From the NCBI GenBank assembly GCA_035048815.1, contig JAUCBN010000049.1:7509501-7573500 (forward strand): 64,000 nucleotides of DNA, in the 5' to 3' direction. Made by a program: the position numbers and the translations under genes. The DNA is from Abelmoschus esculentus (lineage: Eukaryota > Streptophyta > Magnoliopsida > Malvales > Malvaceae). Shown here in pieces: positions 1 through 13,182 of this stretch (positions within the stretch are counted from its first letter, which is position 1; each line of letters starts with the position of its first letter). A model generated the notes under the pieces. That model was not told the origin of the DNA, searched no databases, and saw only the letters and a program-made list of their open reading frames with translations.

Positions 1-2640
1 CCGAGTAGAAAGCTCAAAATTTTAGTTTAAGCTGTATAATTAGGTTTAAAAACCCATAATTAACTTTTTGTACCCAAAAAATTTGATTAATATCATTTTC
101 GTTCGTTTTTTAGGGTTCGGAGCGTACATGTCTAAATGGGATTTCTATTGGACGCGTTCGAATTTATCCGAGTTAAAAGCTCAAAAATTGATTTTAAATT
201 ATATAATTAGGTTTAAAAGCTCATAATTAACTTTTTAATCTCAAAAATTTTATTTTAATATCATTTTCGATCGTTTTTTATGGTTCGGAGCGTGCATGTC
301 TAAATGGGCTTTCTAGTGAACCCGTTCGAATTCTAAACGAGTAAAAAGTTCTAAATTTGAGTTTAAGCTGAATAATTAGGTTCAAATGACCATAATTAAC
401 TTTTTATACCCAAAAATTTTGATTTAATATCATTTTCGATCGTTTTTTAGGGTTCAGAGCGTGCATGTCTAAAGGGGCTTTCTAGGGAACCCGTTCCAAT
501 TTTAACCGAGTAAAAAGCTCAAAAATTGATTTTCAATTGTATAATTAGGTTCAAAAGCCCGTAATTAACTTTTTAAAATAAAAAATTTGATTTAATATCA
601 TTTTCGATCATTTTTAGGGTTTAGAGTGTTCATTTCAAAATGGGCTTTCTAGAGAACCCGTTCGAATTTTATCTGAGTAAAAAGCTCAAAAATTTAGTTT
701 AAGCAGTATAATTAGGTTCAAAAGCCCATAATTAACTTCTTAATACAAAAATTTTGATTTAATATCATTTTCGATCATTTTTTAGGGTTTAGAGCGTGCA
801 TGTCTAAATGGGCTTTCTATTGAACACGTTCGAATTTTAAACAAGAAAAAAGCTCAAAAAAATTATTTTAAATTGTATAATTTGGTTTAAAAGCCCATAA
901 TTAACTTTTTGTTCTCAAAAAATTTGATTTAATATCATTTTCGATCGTTTTTATAATTCAGAGCGTGCATGTCTAAATGGGCTTTCTAGTGAACCCGATC
1001 GAATTTTAACTGAGTAAAAAGCAAGAATTTTGAGTATAAGCTTCATAATTAGTTTCAAAAGCCTACAATTAACTTTTTATAACCAAAATTTTTTATTTCA
1101 TATCATTTTCAATCGATTTTTAGGGTTCAGAGCGTGCATGTCTAAAAGAGTTTTCTAGTGAACCCGTTCGAATTTTAACCGAGTAAAAATCTAAAATTTT
1201 AGTTTTAAGTTGTATAATTAGGTTCAAAAGCCCATAATTAACTTTTTGTACCCAAAAAATTTGATTAAATATCATTTCCGATCGTTTTTTAAGGTTTAGA
1301 GCGTGCATGTTTTAATGGGCTTTTTATTGAACGCGTTCGAATTTTAACCGATTAAAAAGCTCAAAAATTGAGTTTCAGTTGTATAATTAGGTTTAAAAGC
1401 TCATAATTAACTTTTTGTACCCAAAAAAATTGATTAATATCATTTTCGATGTTTTTTAGGGTTCAGAGCGTACATGTCTAAATTTGCTTTCTTGTGAACA
1501 CGTTCGAATTTTAATCGAGTAAAATGCTCTAAAATTGATTTTCAATTGTATAATTAGGTTCAAACGCCCATAATTAACTTTTTTTACCCAAAAAATTTGA
1601 TTTAATATCATTTTCAATCGTTTTTTAGGGTTTAGAGCGTGCATGTCTAAATGGGTTTTCTAGTGAAGCCGTTCTAATTTTAACTGAGTAAAAAGCTCAA
1701 AATTTGAGTTTAAGCTGTATAATTAGGTTCAAAAGCCCATAATTAACTTTTTAATCCAAAAAATTTGATTTAATATCATTTTCGATCATTTTTTTAGGGT
1801 TTAGAGCGTGCATGTCTAAATGGGGTTTTATTGAACACGTTCAAATTTTAACCGAGAAAAAAGCTCAAAAAGTTATTTTAAATTGTATAATTAGGTTTAA
1901 AAGCCCATAATTAACTTTTTGTTCCTAGAAAATTTGATTTAATATCATTTTCGATCGTTTTTATAGTTCAGAGCGTGCATGTTTAAATGGGCTTTTTAGT
2001 GAACCCGATTGAATTTTAACCGAGTAAAAAGCAAAAAATTTGAGTATAAGCTGCATAATTAGGTTCAAAAGCCCATAATTAACTTTTTATACCCAAAAAT
2101 TTTGATTTAATATCATTTTCTATCGTTTTTTAGGGTTTAGAGCGTGCATGTCTAAATGGGTTTTCTAGTGAAGCCGTTCGAATTTTAACTGAGTAAAAAG
2201 CTTAAAGTTTGAGTTTAAGTTGTATAATTAGGTTCAAAAGCCCATAATTAACTTTTTAATCCAAAAAATTTGATTTAGTATCATTTTCGATCATTTTTTA
2301 GGGTTCAGAGCGTGCATGTCTAAATGGGCTTTCTATTGAACACATTCGAATTTTAACCGAGAAAAAAGCTCAAAAAAATTATTTTAAATTGCATAATTTG
2401 GTTTGAAAGCCCATAATTAACTTTTTGTTCCCAAAAAATTTGATTTAATATCATTTTTGATCGTTTTTGTAGTTCAGAGCGTGCATGTCTAAATGGGCTT
2501 TCTAGTGAACCCGATTGAATTTTAACCGAGTAAAAAGCAAAAAAATTGAGTATAAGCTACATAATTAGGTTCAAAAGCCCATAATTAACTTTTTATACAC
2601 AAAAATTTTGATTTAATATCATTTTCGATCGGTTTTTAGG

Positions 2641-3560
2641 GTTCAGAGCGTGCATGTCTAAATGGGTTTTCTAGTGAACCAATTCGAATTTTAACCGAGT
2701 AAAAAGCTCAAAATTTTAGTTTAAGCTGTATAAATAGGTTCAAAAGCCCATAATTAACTTTTTGTACCCAAAAAATTTGATTAAAAATCATTTTCAATCG
2801 TTTTTTTAGGGTTCAGAGCGGGCATGTCTAAATGGGATTTCTATTGAACGCGTTCGAATTTTAACCGAGTTAAAAGCTCAAAAATTGATTTTAAATTATA
2901 TAATTAGGTTTAAAAGCTCATAATTAACTTTTTAATCTCAAAAATTTTATTTTAATATCATTTTCGATCGTTTTTTATGGTTCGGAGCGTGCATGTCTAA
3001 ATTGGCTTTCTAGTGAACCCGTTCGAATTTTAACCGAGTAAAGAGCTCAAAATTTTAGTTTAAGCTGTATAATTAGGTTCAAAAGCCCATAATTAACTTT
3101 TTGTACCCAAAAAATTTGATTAAAAATCATTTTCAATCGTTTTTTTAGGGTTCAGAGCGGGCATGTCTAAATGGGATTTCTATTGAACGCGTTCGAATTT
3201 TAACCGAGTTAAAAGCTCAAAATTTGATTTTAAATTATATAATTAGGTTTAAAAGCTCATAATTAACTTTTTAATCTCAAAAATTTTATTTTAATATCAT
3301 TTTCGATCGTTTTTTGTGGTTCGAAGCGTACATGTCTAAATGGGCTTTCTAGTGAACCCGTTCGAATTCTAAACGAGTAAAAAGTTCTAAATTTGAGTTT
3401 AAGCTGAATAATTAGGTTCAAATGACCATAATTAACTTTTTATACCCAAAAATTTTTATTTAATATCATTTTCGATCGTTTTTTAGGGTTCAGAGCGTGC
3501 ATGTCTAAAGGGGCTTTCTAGGGAACCCGTTCGAATTTTAACCGAGTAGAAAGCTCAAAA
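2641..3560 (+). repeat. Local dimer duplication in the left arm (period 339 bp)
   Basis: The rare variant GAGCGGGCATG followed by ATTTCTATTGAACGCG occurs at about 2816 and again 339 bp later, with nearly identical sequence around it, so two monomers were duplicated as a block. The neighbouring variants (GAGTTAAAAGCTC, TTTTTTATGGTTCGGAGCG, CTTTCTAGGGAACCCG) also occur in the first 540 bases of the window. The CTAGGGAACC variant recurs at a distance of 3036 bp (482 to 3518), about 18 monomers. This suggests an older, larger duplication within this arm. Confidence 0.75.
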
Positions 3561-4639
3561 TTTGATCTTAAATTGTATAGTTATTTTTAAATTCCCATAA
3601 TTAACTTTTTCTTCTCACAAAATTTGATTTAATATCATTTTCGATCATTTTTATAGTTTAGAGCGTGCATGTCTAAATGAGATTTCTAGTGAACCCGTTC
3701 GAATTTTAATCGAGTGAAAAGCAAAAAATTTTAGTTTAAGCTGCATAATTAGGTTCAAAAGCCCATAATTAAATTTTTATACCCAAAAATTTTGATTTAA
3801 TATTATTTTCGATCGTTTTTTAGGGTTTAGAGCGTGCATGTCGAAATGGGCTTTCTAGTGAACCCGTTCTAATTTTAACCGAGTAAAAAGTTCAAAATTT
3901 GATTTTAAGTTGTATAATTAGGTACAAAACCCATAATTAAATTTTTGTACCCAAAAAATTTGATTTAATATCATTTTCGATCGTTTTTTAGGGTTTAGAG
4001 CATGCATGTCTAACGGGGCTTTCTAGAGAACCGTTCGAACTTTAGCCGAGTAAAAAGCTCAAAAATTTAGTTTAAGTAGTATAATTAGGTTCAAAAGCCC
4101 ATAATTAACTTTTTTACCCAAAAATTTGAATTAATATCATTTTTGATAATTTTTTAGGGTTTAGTGCGTGCAGGTCTAAATGTGCTTTCTAGTGAACCCG
4201 TTCGAATTTTAATCGAGTAAAAAGCCCAAAATTTTAGTTTAAGGTGTATAATTAGGTTCAAAAGCCCATAATTAACTTTTTGTAACCAAAAAATTGATTT
4301 AATATCATTTTCGATCTTTTTTGGGTTCAAAGTGTGCATGTCTAAATGGGCTTTCTAGTGAACCCGTTTGAATTTTATCCGAGTAAAAAGCTCAAAATTA
4401 GAGTTGAAGCTCTATAATTACGTTCAAAAGCCCATAATAAACTTTTTATACACAAAAATTTTGTTTTAATATCATCTTCGATCATTTTTTAGGGTTCTGA
4501 GCATGCATGTCTAAATGTGCTTTCTAGTAAACCCGTTTGAATTTTAACCAAGTAAAAAGCTCAAAATTTTAGTTTAAGCTATATAATTAGGTTCAAAAGC
4601 CCATAATTAACATTTTGTACCCAAAAAATTTGATTTAAT

Positions 4640-5110
4640 ATCATTTTTGATCGTTTTTTAGGTTCTAAGCATGCATGTCTAAATTGTATAATTAGGTTTA
4701 AAAACCCATAATTAACTTTTTGTTCCAAACATATTAGATTTAATATCATTTTCGATCTTTTTTATGGTTCAGAGCGTGAATGTTTAAATGGGAGTTCTAG
4801 TGAACCCGTTCGAATTCTAAACGAGTAAAAAGTTCAAAATTTGAGTTTAAGTTGTTTAATTAGGTTAAAAAGCCCATAATTAACTTTTTATACACAAAAA
4901 CTTTGTTTTAATATCATTTTCGATCGTTTTTTAGGGTTTAGAGCGTGCATGTCTAAATGGGCTTTCTATTGAACACGTTCGGATTTTAACTGATTAAAAA
5001 GCTCAAAAATTGATTTTAATTGAATAATTAGGTTTAAAAGCCCATAATTAAATTTTTATACCCAAAAAATTTGATTTAATTGAATAATTAGGTCTAAATG
5101 AGCTTTCTAG
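4640..5110 (+). repeat. Truncated and rearranged monomers
   Basis: Two monomers here are shortened by internal deletions. Near 4680 the landmark GTCTAAAT runs straight into TGTATAATTAGG, skipping the CTAGTGAACC...CTCAAAA part of the unit. Near 5080 the segment GATTTAATTGAATAATTAGG joins the middle of one monomer to GTCTAAATGAGC of another. Both joins fall in short AT-rich matches, as expected from slippage or unequal exchange. Confidence 0.7.
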
Positions 5111-5549
5111 TGAACACATTCGAATTTTAACTGAGTAAAAAGCTCAAAATTTGAGTTTAAGCTGTATAATTAGGTTCAAAAGCCCATAATTAACTTTTTA
5201 ATACAAAAAATTTGATTTAATATCATTTTCGATCATTTTTTAGAGTTCAGAGCGCGCATGTCGAAATAGGCTTTCTATTGAACACGTTCGAATTTTAACC
5301 GAGAAAAAAGCTCAAAAAAGTTATTTTAAATTGTATAATTTGGTTTAAAAGCCCATAATTAACTTTTTGTTCCCAAAAAATTTGATTTAATATCGTTTTC
5401 GATCGTTTTTATAGTTCAGAGCGTGCATGTCTAAATGGGCTTTCTAGTGAACCCGTTCGAATTTTAACCGAGTAAAAAGCAAAAAATTTGAGTATAAGCT
5501 GTATAATTAGGTTCAAAAGCCCATAATTAACTTTTTATACCCAAAAATT

Positions 5550-8215
5550 TTGATTTAATATCATTTTCGATCATTTTTTAGGGTTCAGAGCGTGCATGTC
5601 TAAATGGGCTTTCTAGTTAACCCGTTCGAATTCTAAACGAGTAAAAAGTTCAGAATTTGAGTTTAAGCTGAATAATTAGGTTCAAATGCCCATAATTAAC
5701 TTTTTATACCCAAAAAATTGATTTAATATCATTTTTGATCGTTTTTTAGGCTTCAGAGTGTGCATGTCTAAATGGGCTTTCTAGTGAACCCGTTCGAATT
5801 TTAACCGAGAAGAAAGCTCAAAATTTTAGTTTAAGATGTATAATTAGGTTTGAAAGCCCATAATTAACTTTTTTTACCCAAAAAATTTGATTAATATCAA
5901 TTTCGATATTTTTTAGGGTTCAGAGCGTACATGTCTAAATGGGCTTTCTAGTGAACACGTTCGAATTTTAACCGAGTAAAATGCTGTAAAATTGATTTTC
6001 AATTGTATAATTAGGTTCAAAAGCCCAAAATTAACTTTTTTTTAGCCAAAAAATTTAATTTAATATCATTTTCGATCGTTTTTTAGGGTTTAGAGCGTGC
6101 ATGTCTAAATGAGTTTTCTAGTGAAGGCGTTCGAATTTTAACTGAGTAAAAAGCTCAAAATTTGAGTTTAAGGTGTAAAATTAGGTTCAAAAGCCCATAA
6201 TTAACTTTTTAATACAAAAAATTTGATTTAATATCATTTATGATCATTTTTTAGGGTTCAGAGCATGCACGTCTAAACGGGCTTTCTATTGAACAAGTTC
6301 GAATTTTAACCGAGAAAAAAGCTCAAAAATTTATTTTAAATTGTATAATTAGGTTTAAAAGCCCATAATTAACTTTTTGTTCCCAGAAAATTTGATTTAA
6401 TATCATTTTCGATCGTTTTTATAGTTCAGAGCGTGCATGTCTAAATGGGCTTTCTAGTGAACCCGTTCGAATTTTAACGGAGTAAAAAGCAAAAAAATTG
6501 AGTATAAGCTGTATTTTGATTTAATATCTTTTTCGATCAGTTTTTAGAGTTTAGAGCATGCATGTCTAAATGGGCTTTCTAGTGAACCCGTTCGAATTTT
6601 AACCGACTAAAAAGCTCAAAATTTTAGTTTAAGAAGTATAATTAGGTTCAAAAGCTCATAATTAACTTTTTGTTCCCAAAAAATTTGATTCAATATCATT
6701 TTCGATCGTTTTTTATGGTTCAGAGCGTGCATGTTTAAATGGGATTTCTAGCGAATCCGTTCGAATTCTAAAGGAGTAAAAAGTCAAAATTTGAGTTTAA
6801 GCTGAATAATTAGGTTCAAAAGCCCATAATTAAATTTTTATACCCAAAATTTTTGATTTAATATCATTTTCGATCATTTTTTAGGGTTCAGAGCGTGCAT
6901 GTCTAAATGGGCTTTCTAGTTAACCCGTTCGAATTTTAACCGAGTAAAAAGTTCAGAATTTAAGTTTAAGCTGAATAATTAGGTTCAAATGCCCATAATT
7001 AACTTTTTATACCCAAAAAATTGATTTAATATCATTTTTGATCGTTTTTTAGGCTTCAGAGTGTGCATGTCTAAATGGGCTTTCTAGTGAACCCGTTCGA
7101 ATTTTAACCGAGTAGAAAGCTCAAAATTTTAGTTGAAGCCGTATAATTAGGTTTGAAAGCCCATAATTAACTTTTTTTTACCCAAAAAATTTGATTAATA
7201 TCAATTTCGATGTTTTTTAGGGTTCAGAGCGTACATGTGTAAATGGGCTTTCTAGTGAACACGTTCGAATTTTAACCGAGTAAAATGCTCTAAAATTGAT
7301 TTTCAATTGTATAATTAGGTTCAAAAGCCCAAAATTAACTTTTTTTTAGCCAAAAAATTTGATTTAATATCATTTTCGATCGTTTTTTAGGGTTTAGAGC
7401 GTGCATGTCTAAATGGGTTTTCTAGTGAAGGGGTACGAATTTTAACTGAGTAAAAAGCTCAAAATTTGAGTTTAAGGTGTATAATTAGGTTCAAAAGCCC
7501 ATAATTAACTTTTTAATACAAAAAATTTGATTTAATATCATTTATGATCATTTTTTAGGGTTCAGAGCATGCAAGTCTAAACGGGCTTTTTATTGAACAC
7601 GTTCGAATTTTAACCGAGAAAAAAGCTCAAAAATTTATTTTAAATTGTATAATTAGGTTTAAAAGCCCATAATTAAGTTTTTGTTCCCAGAAAATTTGAT
7701 TTAATATCATTTTCCATCGTTTTTATAGTTCAGAGCGTGCATGTCTGAATGGGCTTTCTAGTGAACCCGTTCGAATTATAACCGAGTAAAAAGCAAAAAA
7801 TTTGAGTATAAGCTGTATAATTAGGTTCAAAAACCCATAATTAACTTTTATACCCAAAAATTTTGATTTAATATCATTTTCGATCAGTTTTTAGAGTTTA
7901 GAGCATGCTTGTCTAAATGGGCTTTCTAGTGAACCCGTTCGAATTTTAACCGACTAAAAAGCTCAAAATTTTAGTTTAGGAAGTATAATTAGGTTCAAAA
8001 GCCCATAATTAACTTTTTGTTCCCAAAAAATTTGATTCAATATCATTTTCGATCGTTTTTTATGGTTCAGAGCGTGCATGTTTAAATGGGCTTTCTAGCG
8101 AATCCGTTCGAATTCTAAAGGAGTAAAAAGTTCAAAATTTGATTTTAAGCTGAATAATTAGGTTCTAAAGCCCATAATTAAATTTTTATACCCAAAATTT
8201 TTGATTTAACATCAT
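5550..8215 (+). repeat. Higher-order repeat, left arm: 8-mer, about 1347 bp, two copies
   Basis: A series of private variants recurs in the same order. GGCTTCAGAGTGTGC is at 5749 and 7052, CTAGTTAACCCG at about 5613 and 6916, GATTCAATATC at 6687 and 8034, and TACCCAAAATTTTTG at 6841 and 8189. The intervals are 1347-1348 bp at the last two and 1303 bp at the first two. The shortfall is explained by a deletion of about 45 bp in copy 1 near 6509, where AAGCTGTA joins TTTTGATTTAATATC; copy 2 is intact there. The unit is therefore eight monomers. The copies differ at scattered sites, so this amplification looks older than the right-arm 1363-bp array. Confidence 0.8.
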
Positions 8216-9489
8216 TTTCGATTATTTTTTAGGGATCAGAGCATGCATGTCTAAATGGGCATTCTATTGAACACGTTCGAATTTTAACTGAGTAAAAAGC
8301 TCAAAATTTGAGTTTAAGCTGTATAATTAAGTTTAAAAGCACATAATTAACTTTTTGTACCCAAAAAATTTGATCAATATCATTTTCGATCGTTTTTTAG
8401 GGTTCAGAGCGTACATGTCTAAATGGGCTTTCTAGTGAACCCGATCGAATTTTAACCGAGTAAAAAGCTCAAAACTTGAGTTTAAGCTGTATAATTATGT
8501 TTAAAAGCCCATAATTAAATTTTTGTATCCCAAAAATTTGATTTAATATCATTTTCGATCGTTTTTTATGGTTCAGAGCGTGCATGTCTAAATGGTCTTT
8601 CTAGTGAACCCGTTCGAATTTTAACCAAGTGAAAAGTTCAAAATTTGAGTTTAAGTTGTATAATTAGGTTTAAAAGCCCATAATTAAATATTTGTACACA
8701 AAAAAATTTGACTTAAATATCATTTTCGATCGTTTTTTATGGTTCAGGGCGTGCATATCTAAATGGGCTTTATAGTGAATCTGTTCGAATTTTAACCGAC
8801 TATAAAGCTCAAAATTTGAGTTTAAGTTGTATAATTAGTTTTAAAAGCCCATGATTAACTTTTTGTACCCAAAAAAATTTGATTTAATATCATTTTCGGT
8901 CGTTTTTTAGGTTTTAGAGCGTGTATTTCTAAATGGGCTTTCTAGTGAACCCGTTCAAATTTAGCCGAGTAAAAAGTTCAAAATTGAGTTTATGTTGTAA
9001 AATCAGGTTCAAAAGCCCATAATTAACTTTTTGTACCCAAAAAATTTGATTTAATATCATTTTCGAACGTTTTTTACGGTTTAAAGTGTGCATGTCTAAA
9101 TTGGCTTTCTAGTGAACCCGTTCAAATTTTAGCCGAGTAAAAAGCTCAAAATTTTAGTTTAAGCTGTATAATTAGGTTCAAAAGCCCATAATTAACTTTT
9201 TGTACCCAAAAATTTTGATTTAATATCATTTTCGATCGTTTTTTATGGTTCAGAGCGTGCATGTCTAAATGGGCTTTGTAGTGAACACGTTCGAATTTTA
9301 AACGAGTAAAAAGCTCAAAATTTGATTTTACGCTGTATAATTAGATTCAAAAGACCATAATTAACTTTTTGTACACAAAAAAATTTGATTTATTATCATT
9401 TTCGATCGTTTTCTAGGGTTCAAAGCGTACATTTATAAATGGGCTTTCTAGTGAACCCATTCGAATTTTATCTGAGTAAAGAGCTCAAA

Positions 9490-9560
9490 ATTAGAGTTTT
9501 AAGGCCCATAATTAACTTTTTGTACCCAAAAAATTTGATTTAATAATTTTGATCGTGTTT
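9490..9560 (+). repeat. Truncated monomer
   Basis: The unit starting with AAAATTAGAGTTTTAAGGCCC lacks the GCTGTATAATTAGGTTC section present in its neighbours, and another short loss follows in the GATTTAATA(TC)ATTTT block. It is a small internal deletion within the array. Confidence 0.6.
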
Positions 9561-11679
9561 TAGGGTTCAAATCAGGCATGTCTAAATGGGCTTTCTAGTG
9601 AACCCTTTCAAATTTTAGCCAAGTAAAAAGCTCAAAATTTTAGTTTAAGCTGTATAATTAGGTTCAAAAGCCCATAATTAAATTTCTGTACCCAAAAAAT
9701 TTGAATTAATATCATTTTCAATCGTTTTTTAGGGTTTAGAGCGTGCATGTCTAAAAGGGCTTTCAATTGAACCCGTTCGAATTTTAACCGAGTAAAAAGC
9801 TTAAAAATAGATTTTAAATTTTACAATTAGGTTTAAAAGCCCATAATTAACTTCTTATACCTAAAAAATTTGATTTAATATCATTTTTGATGTTTTTTAG
9901 GGTTCAGAGCGTGCTAGTCTAAATGGGCTTTCTAGTGAACCCGTTCGAATTTTAACCGAGTAAAAAGTTCAAAATTTTAGTTTAAACTGTATAATTAGTT
10001 TCAGAAGCCCATAATTAACTTTTTGTACCCCAAAAATTTGATTTAATATAATTTCCGATTGTTTTTTAGGGTTTAAAGCATGCTTGTCTAAATGGACTTT
10101 ATAGTGAACACGTTAGAATTTTAGACGAGTAAAAGCCACAAAAATTTTAGTTTCAGCTGTATAATTAGGTTTAAAAGCCCATAATTAAATTTTTGTACCG
10201 AAAAATTTGATTTAATTTCATTTTTGATCATTTTTTAGGGTTCAGTGCGTGCATGTCTAAATGGGCTTTCTAGTGAACACGTTCGAATTTTATCCAAGTA
10301 AAAAGCTCAAAATTTGAGTTTAAGCTGTATAATTTAGTTCAAATGCCCATAATTAACTTTTTGTGCCCAAAATTTTTGATTTAATATCATTTTCGATCGT
10401 TTTTTAGGTTTCAAAGCGTGCATGTCTAAATGGGATTTCTAGTGAACCCGTTTGAATTCTAACCGAGTAAAAAGTTCAAAATTTCAGTTTACGCTGTATA
10501 ATTAGGTTCAAAAGCCCATAATTATCTTTTTATATCCAAAAAATTTGATTTAATATCATTTTCGATCGTTTTTTAGGGTTCAGAGCATACATGTCTAAAT
10601 TGGCTTTCTAGTGAACACGTTCAAATTTTAACCGAGTCAAAAGTTCAAAATTTTAGTTTAAGCTGTATAATAAGGTTCAAAAGCCCATAATTAACTTTTT
10701 GTACCCAAAAAATTTGATTTATATCATTTTCCATCGTTTTTTCGGGTTCAGAGCGTGCATGTCTAAATGGGCTTTCTAGTGAACCCGTTCGAATTTTAAC
10801 CGATTAAAATGCTCAAAATTAGAGTTTAAGCTGTATAATTTGGTTCAAATGCCCATAATTTACTTTTTGTACCCAAAAAATTTGATTTAATTTCATTTTC
10901 GATCGTTTTTTAGGGTTCATAACGTGCATGTCTAAATGGGCTTTCTAGTGAACCCGTTCTAATTTTAACCGATTAAAAAGCTCAGAATTTGAGTTTAAGT
11001 TGTATAATTAGGTTCAAAAGCCCATAATTAGCTTTTGGAACCCAAAAAATTTGATTTAATATCATTTTCGATTGTTTTTTAGGGTTCAAAGCGTGCATGT
11101 CTAAATGGGCTTTCTAGTGAACCCCGTTCGAATTTTAGCCGAGTAAAAAGCTCAAAATTTTAGTTTAAGTTTTATAATTAGTTTCAGAAGCCTGTAATTA
11201 AATTTTTGTACCCAAAAAATTTGATTTAATGTAATTTTCGATCATTTTTTAGGGTTTATAACGTGCATGTCTAAATGGGCTTTCTAGTGAACACGTTTGA
11301 ATTTTAACCGAGTAAAAAGCTCAAAATTTTAGTTTAAACTGTAGAATTAGGTTCAATAGCCCATAATTAAGTTTTTGTACCCAAAAAATTTGCTTTAATA
11401 TCATTTTCGATTGCTTTTTATGGTTCAGAGCGTACATGTATAAATGGGCTTTCTAGTGAACCCATTCGAATTTTATCTGAGTAAAAAGCTCAAAATTAGA
11501 GTTTAAGTTGTATAATTTGGTTCATAAGCCCATAATTTACTTCTTATACCAAAAAAATTTGAATTAATATCGTTTTCGATCGTTTTTTTGGGTTTAGAGC
11601 GTGCATGACTAAATGGGCTTTCTAGTGAACCCGTTCGAATTTTAACTGAGTAAAAAGTTCAAAATTTGAGTTTATACTG

Positions 11680-11740
11680 CGTAATTAGTTTCATAAGCCC
11701 ATAATTTGATTTAATATCATTTTCGATCGTTTTTATGGTT
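11680..11740 (+). repeat. Truncated monomer
   Basis: Here AAGCCCATAATT is joined directly to TGATTTAATATC, removing the AACTTTTTGTACCCAAAAAA part of the monomer. The deletion endpoints share AATT, consistent with microhomology-mediated loss. Confidence 0.65.
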
Positions 11741-12269
11741 CAGAGCGTGCATGTCTAAATGGGCTTTGTAGTGAACACGTTTGAATTTTAACCGAGCAAA
11801 AAGTTCAAAATTTGAGTTTAAACTGTATAATTAGTTTAAAAAGCCCATATTTAACTTTTTGTTCCCAAAAAATTTGATTTAATATCATTTTCGATCTTTT
11901 TTTAGGGTTTAAAGCATGCATGTCTAAATGGGATTTATAGTGAACACGTTAGAATTTTAGCTGAGTAAAAAGCTCAAAATTTTAGTTTAAGCTATATGAT
12001 TAGGTTCAAAAGCTCAAAATTAAATGTTTGTACCCAAAAAATTTGATTTAATATAATTTTCTATCGTTTTTTAGGGTTTAGAGCGTGCATGTCTAAATGG
12101 GCTTTCTAGTGAACACGTTCGAATTTTAACCGAGTAAAAAGCTCAAAATTTGAGTTTAAGAAGTATAATTAGGTATAAAAGCCCATAATTAACTTGTTGT
12201 ACCCAAAAAATTTGATTTAATATCACTTTCGATCGTTTTTTAGGGTTTAGAGCGTGCATGTCTAAATGA

Positions 12270-12305
12270 GCTTTCTAGTGAACTCGTTCGATATTTTTTT
12301 TTACG
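12270..12305. other. Left satellite/LINE junction
   Basis: Forward satellite runs through CTTTCTAGTGAACTCGTTCGA and then passes into TATTTTTTTTTTACGG, the reverse of the LINE poly(A) tail. In an unbroken monomer GTTCGA is followed by ATTTTAACCGAG, so the break lies inside or just after the TTCGAA dyad of the monomer. Confidence 0.85.
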
Positions 12306-12425
12306 GAAAAGGGCCTCATTAAAAAAAACCTAACACTTCCAACCCCAACGAAGGGTTAGAAGCCCCTATGGGGAAAAGAGTACCCCTAGAATTTTATTTA
12401 AAATGAGAGTTAAATCTCTCGTAGT
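12293..12425 (-). other. LINE 3' UTR and poly(A) tail
   Basis: Downstream of the RNase H stop codon are about 130 bases of non-coding element sequence ending TTTTTTTTAATGAGGCCC, then TTTTCCGT and a run of nine A residues (element strand). Possible small stem-loops are GAGAG-ATTTAA-CTCTC just after the stop and CCCC-TAT-GGGG in the middle. In some LINEs 3' hairpins are recognised by the RT; that role is only inferred here. The tail abuts the satellite motif TCGAACGAGTTCAC. Confidence 0.8.
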
Positions 12426-12858
12426 TTACAAAAACCCTATAAAATCGGGCATGTCTGAATCAAAGTGAAGAGTACATAGGGTGCGCATGGCCCTAGAAGC
12501 AAGAGTGTGTGCTATATTATTGGCCCCTCTAGGTACATAAGTGATCCGATAATTAACTAAACTCCCCATAGTGGTACGAATCATGGACACCAAAGGTTGT
12601 AGAGTTGAGAGACCCGGCCCACCCTTGTTGACTTTATTCGAAATGAAGGCTGAATCTGTCTCAAAGGTAATATTCGTCCAGCCTTTCTGGGATTGATTGT
12701 GCTTCAGCCGAAGCAGCATCCGGACATCCTACAAGAGGAAGAGAAGTCCCTCCCAAAACAACACCATCCGAGTTACGTGCTACTACACCAGCTACAACAC
12801 TTCCGGAAATGTGATCAAAAGCCCCATTCGTATTTATTTTAATTGAACCAGGGCCTGG
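12426..12858 (-). pseudogene. LINE ORF2 fragment: RNase H domain (RVT_3-type), frameshifted
   Basis: The domain is split over two frames. The first half, in the frame of the preceding linker, reads GSIKINTNGAFD ... VVAGVVARNSDG ... ASAEA. The second half, open from 12719 to 12426, reads GWTNITFETDSAFISNKVN ... YVPRGANNIAHTLASRAM and ends at a TAA stop after DFIGFL. In the family this domain degrades the RNA strand of the cDNA hybrid. The first catalytic Asp (usual NTDGA) is Asn here (NTNGA); the Glu of AEA and the Asp of ETDS are kept. Between AEA and GWTN only about 16 bases remain where relatives have some 13 residues, so a small deletion together with the frameshift (about 12680-12705) removed part of the helix. 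The fragment cannot be functional. Confidence 0.87.
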
Positions 12859-13182
12859 TTATTGCCAAGTTTGGTTTTGAATAATTGGTTTTTGTGGATT
12901 GTTAGTGGCAGAGGTAAGATTTGCATTTTGATAGTCATTCAATAATGAATTTGCGTTTGCAAATGTTAAATATGGTGGCTGAAGATGACAATTGTGGATC
13001 CAATCATTTCTTCTGTTCCAAATATTCCAGAGGATTGTTAGAAAAAGAGTAAAGTTCTGTTTATTAAGTTTAGCCGCTGCGGTCTCCAGCCAATGGAGTG
13101 TCGATGTAAAATTACCTGATTGGATTAAAGTAGGAAAACCTGCTTGTCGAATAGTTTCATGGACACCAGGACAGTCACGCAA
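12859..13182 (-). pseudogene. LINE ORF2 fragment: linker after zf-RVT (IWNxRN region)
   Basis: This open stretch continues the same frame as the zf-RVT-like region, starting within its HDLRDCPG motif. It contains LFLTILWNIWNRRNDWIHN, the conserved linker found between zf-RVT and RNase H in plant LINEs. It ends at an in-frame TAA (12859-12861) in NQTWQ-stop-PGPGSIKIN, where relatives read through from W-x-P-P to the RNase H domain. It is one slice of a single broken ORF2 and not an independent gene. Confidence 0.85.

Larger units (their letters stand above)
1..12292 (+). repeat. Satellite array, left arm (forward monomers, about 73 copies)
   Basis: This is an uninterrupted head-to-tail array of an AT-rich monomer of about 166-169 bp. 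Each unit can be followed by the landmarks GCATGTCTAAATGGGC, CTAGTGAACCCGTTCGAA, TAATTAGGTTCAAAAGCCC, GATTTAATATCATTTTCGATCG and TTTTTTAGGGTT. Neighbouring units differ by scattered substitutions and small indels, so most of the arm is not perfectly homogenised. Short open frames on the minus strand (for example near 1120-1308, 1456-1644 and 4154-4339) are chance read-through of monomers and not genes. The monomer is nucleosome-sized, as is common for plant centromeric and pericentromeric satellites, but I do not recognise the family. The arm ends at a GTTCGA motif next to the LINE poly(A) tract. Confidence 0.97.

Noticed and set aside
1120..1308. Short minus-strand open frames (62 aa class, also near 1456-1644 and 4154-4339; plus strand 25971-26159) with similar protein sequences starting MHALN or similar
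   Set aside because: They are satellite monomers read from the ATGCACGCTCTG motif. Most monomers stop in that frame within about 40 codons; these copies merely lost the stop by mutation. The similarity is repeat identity, not protein conservation.
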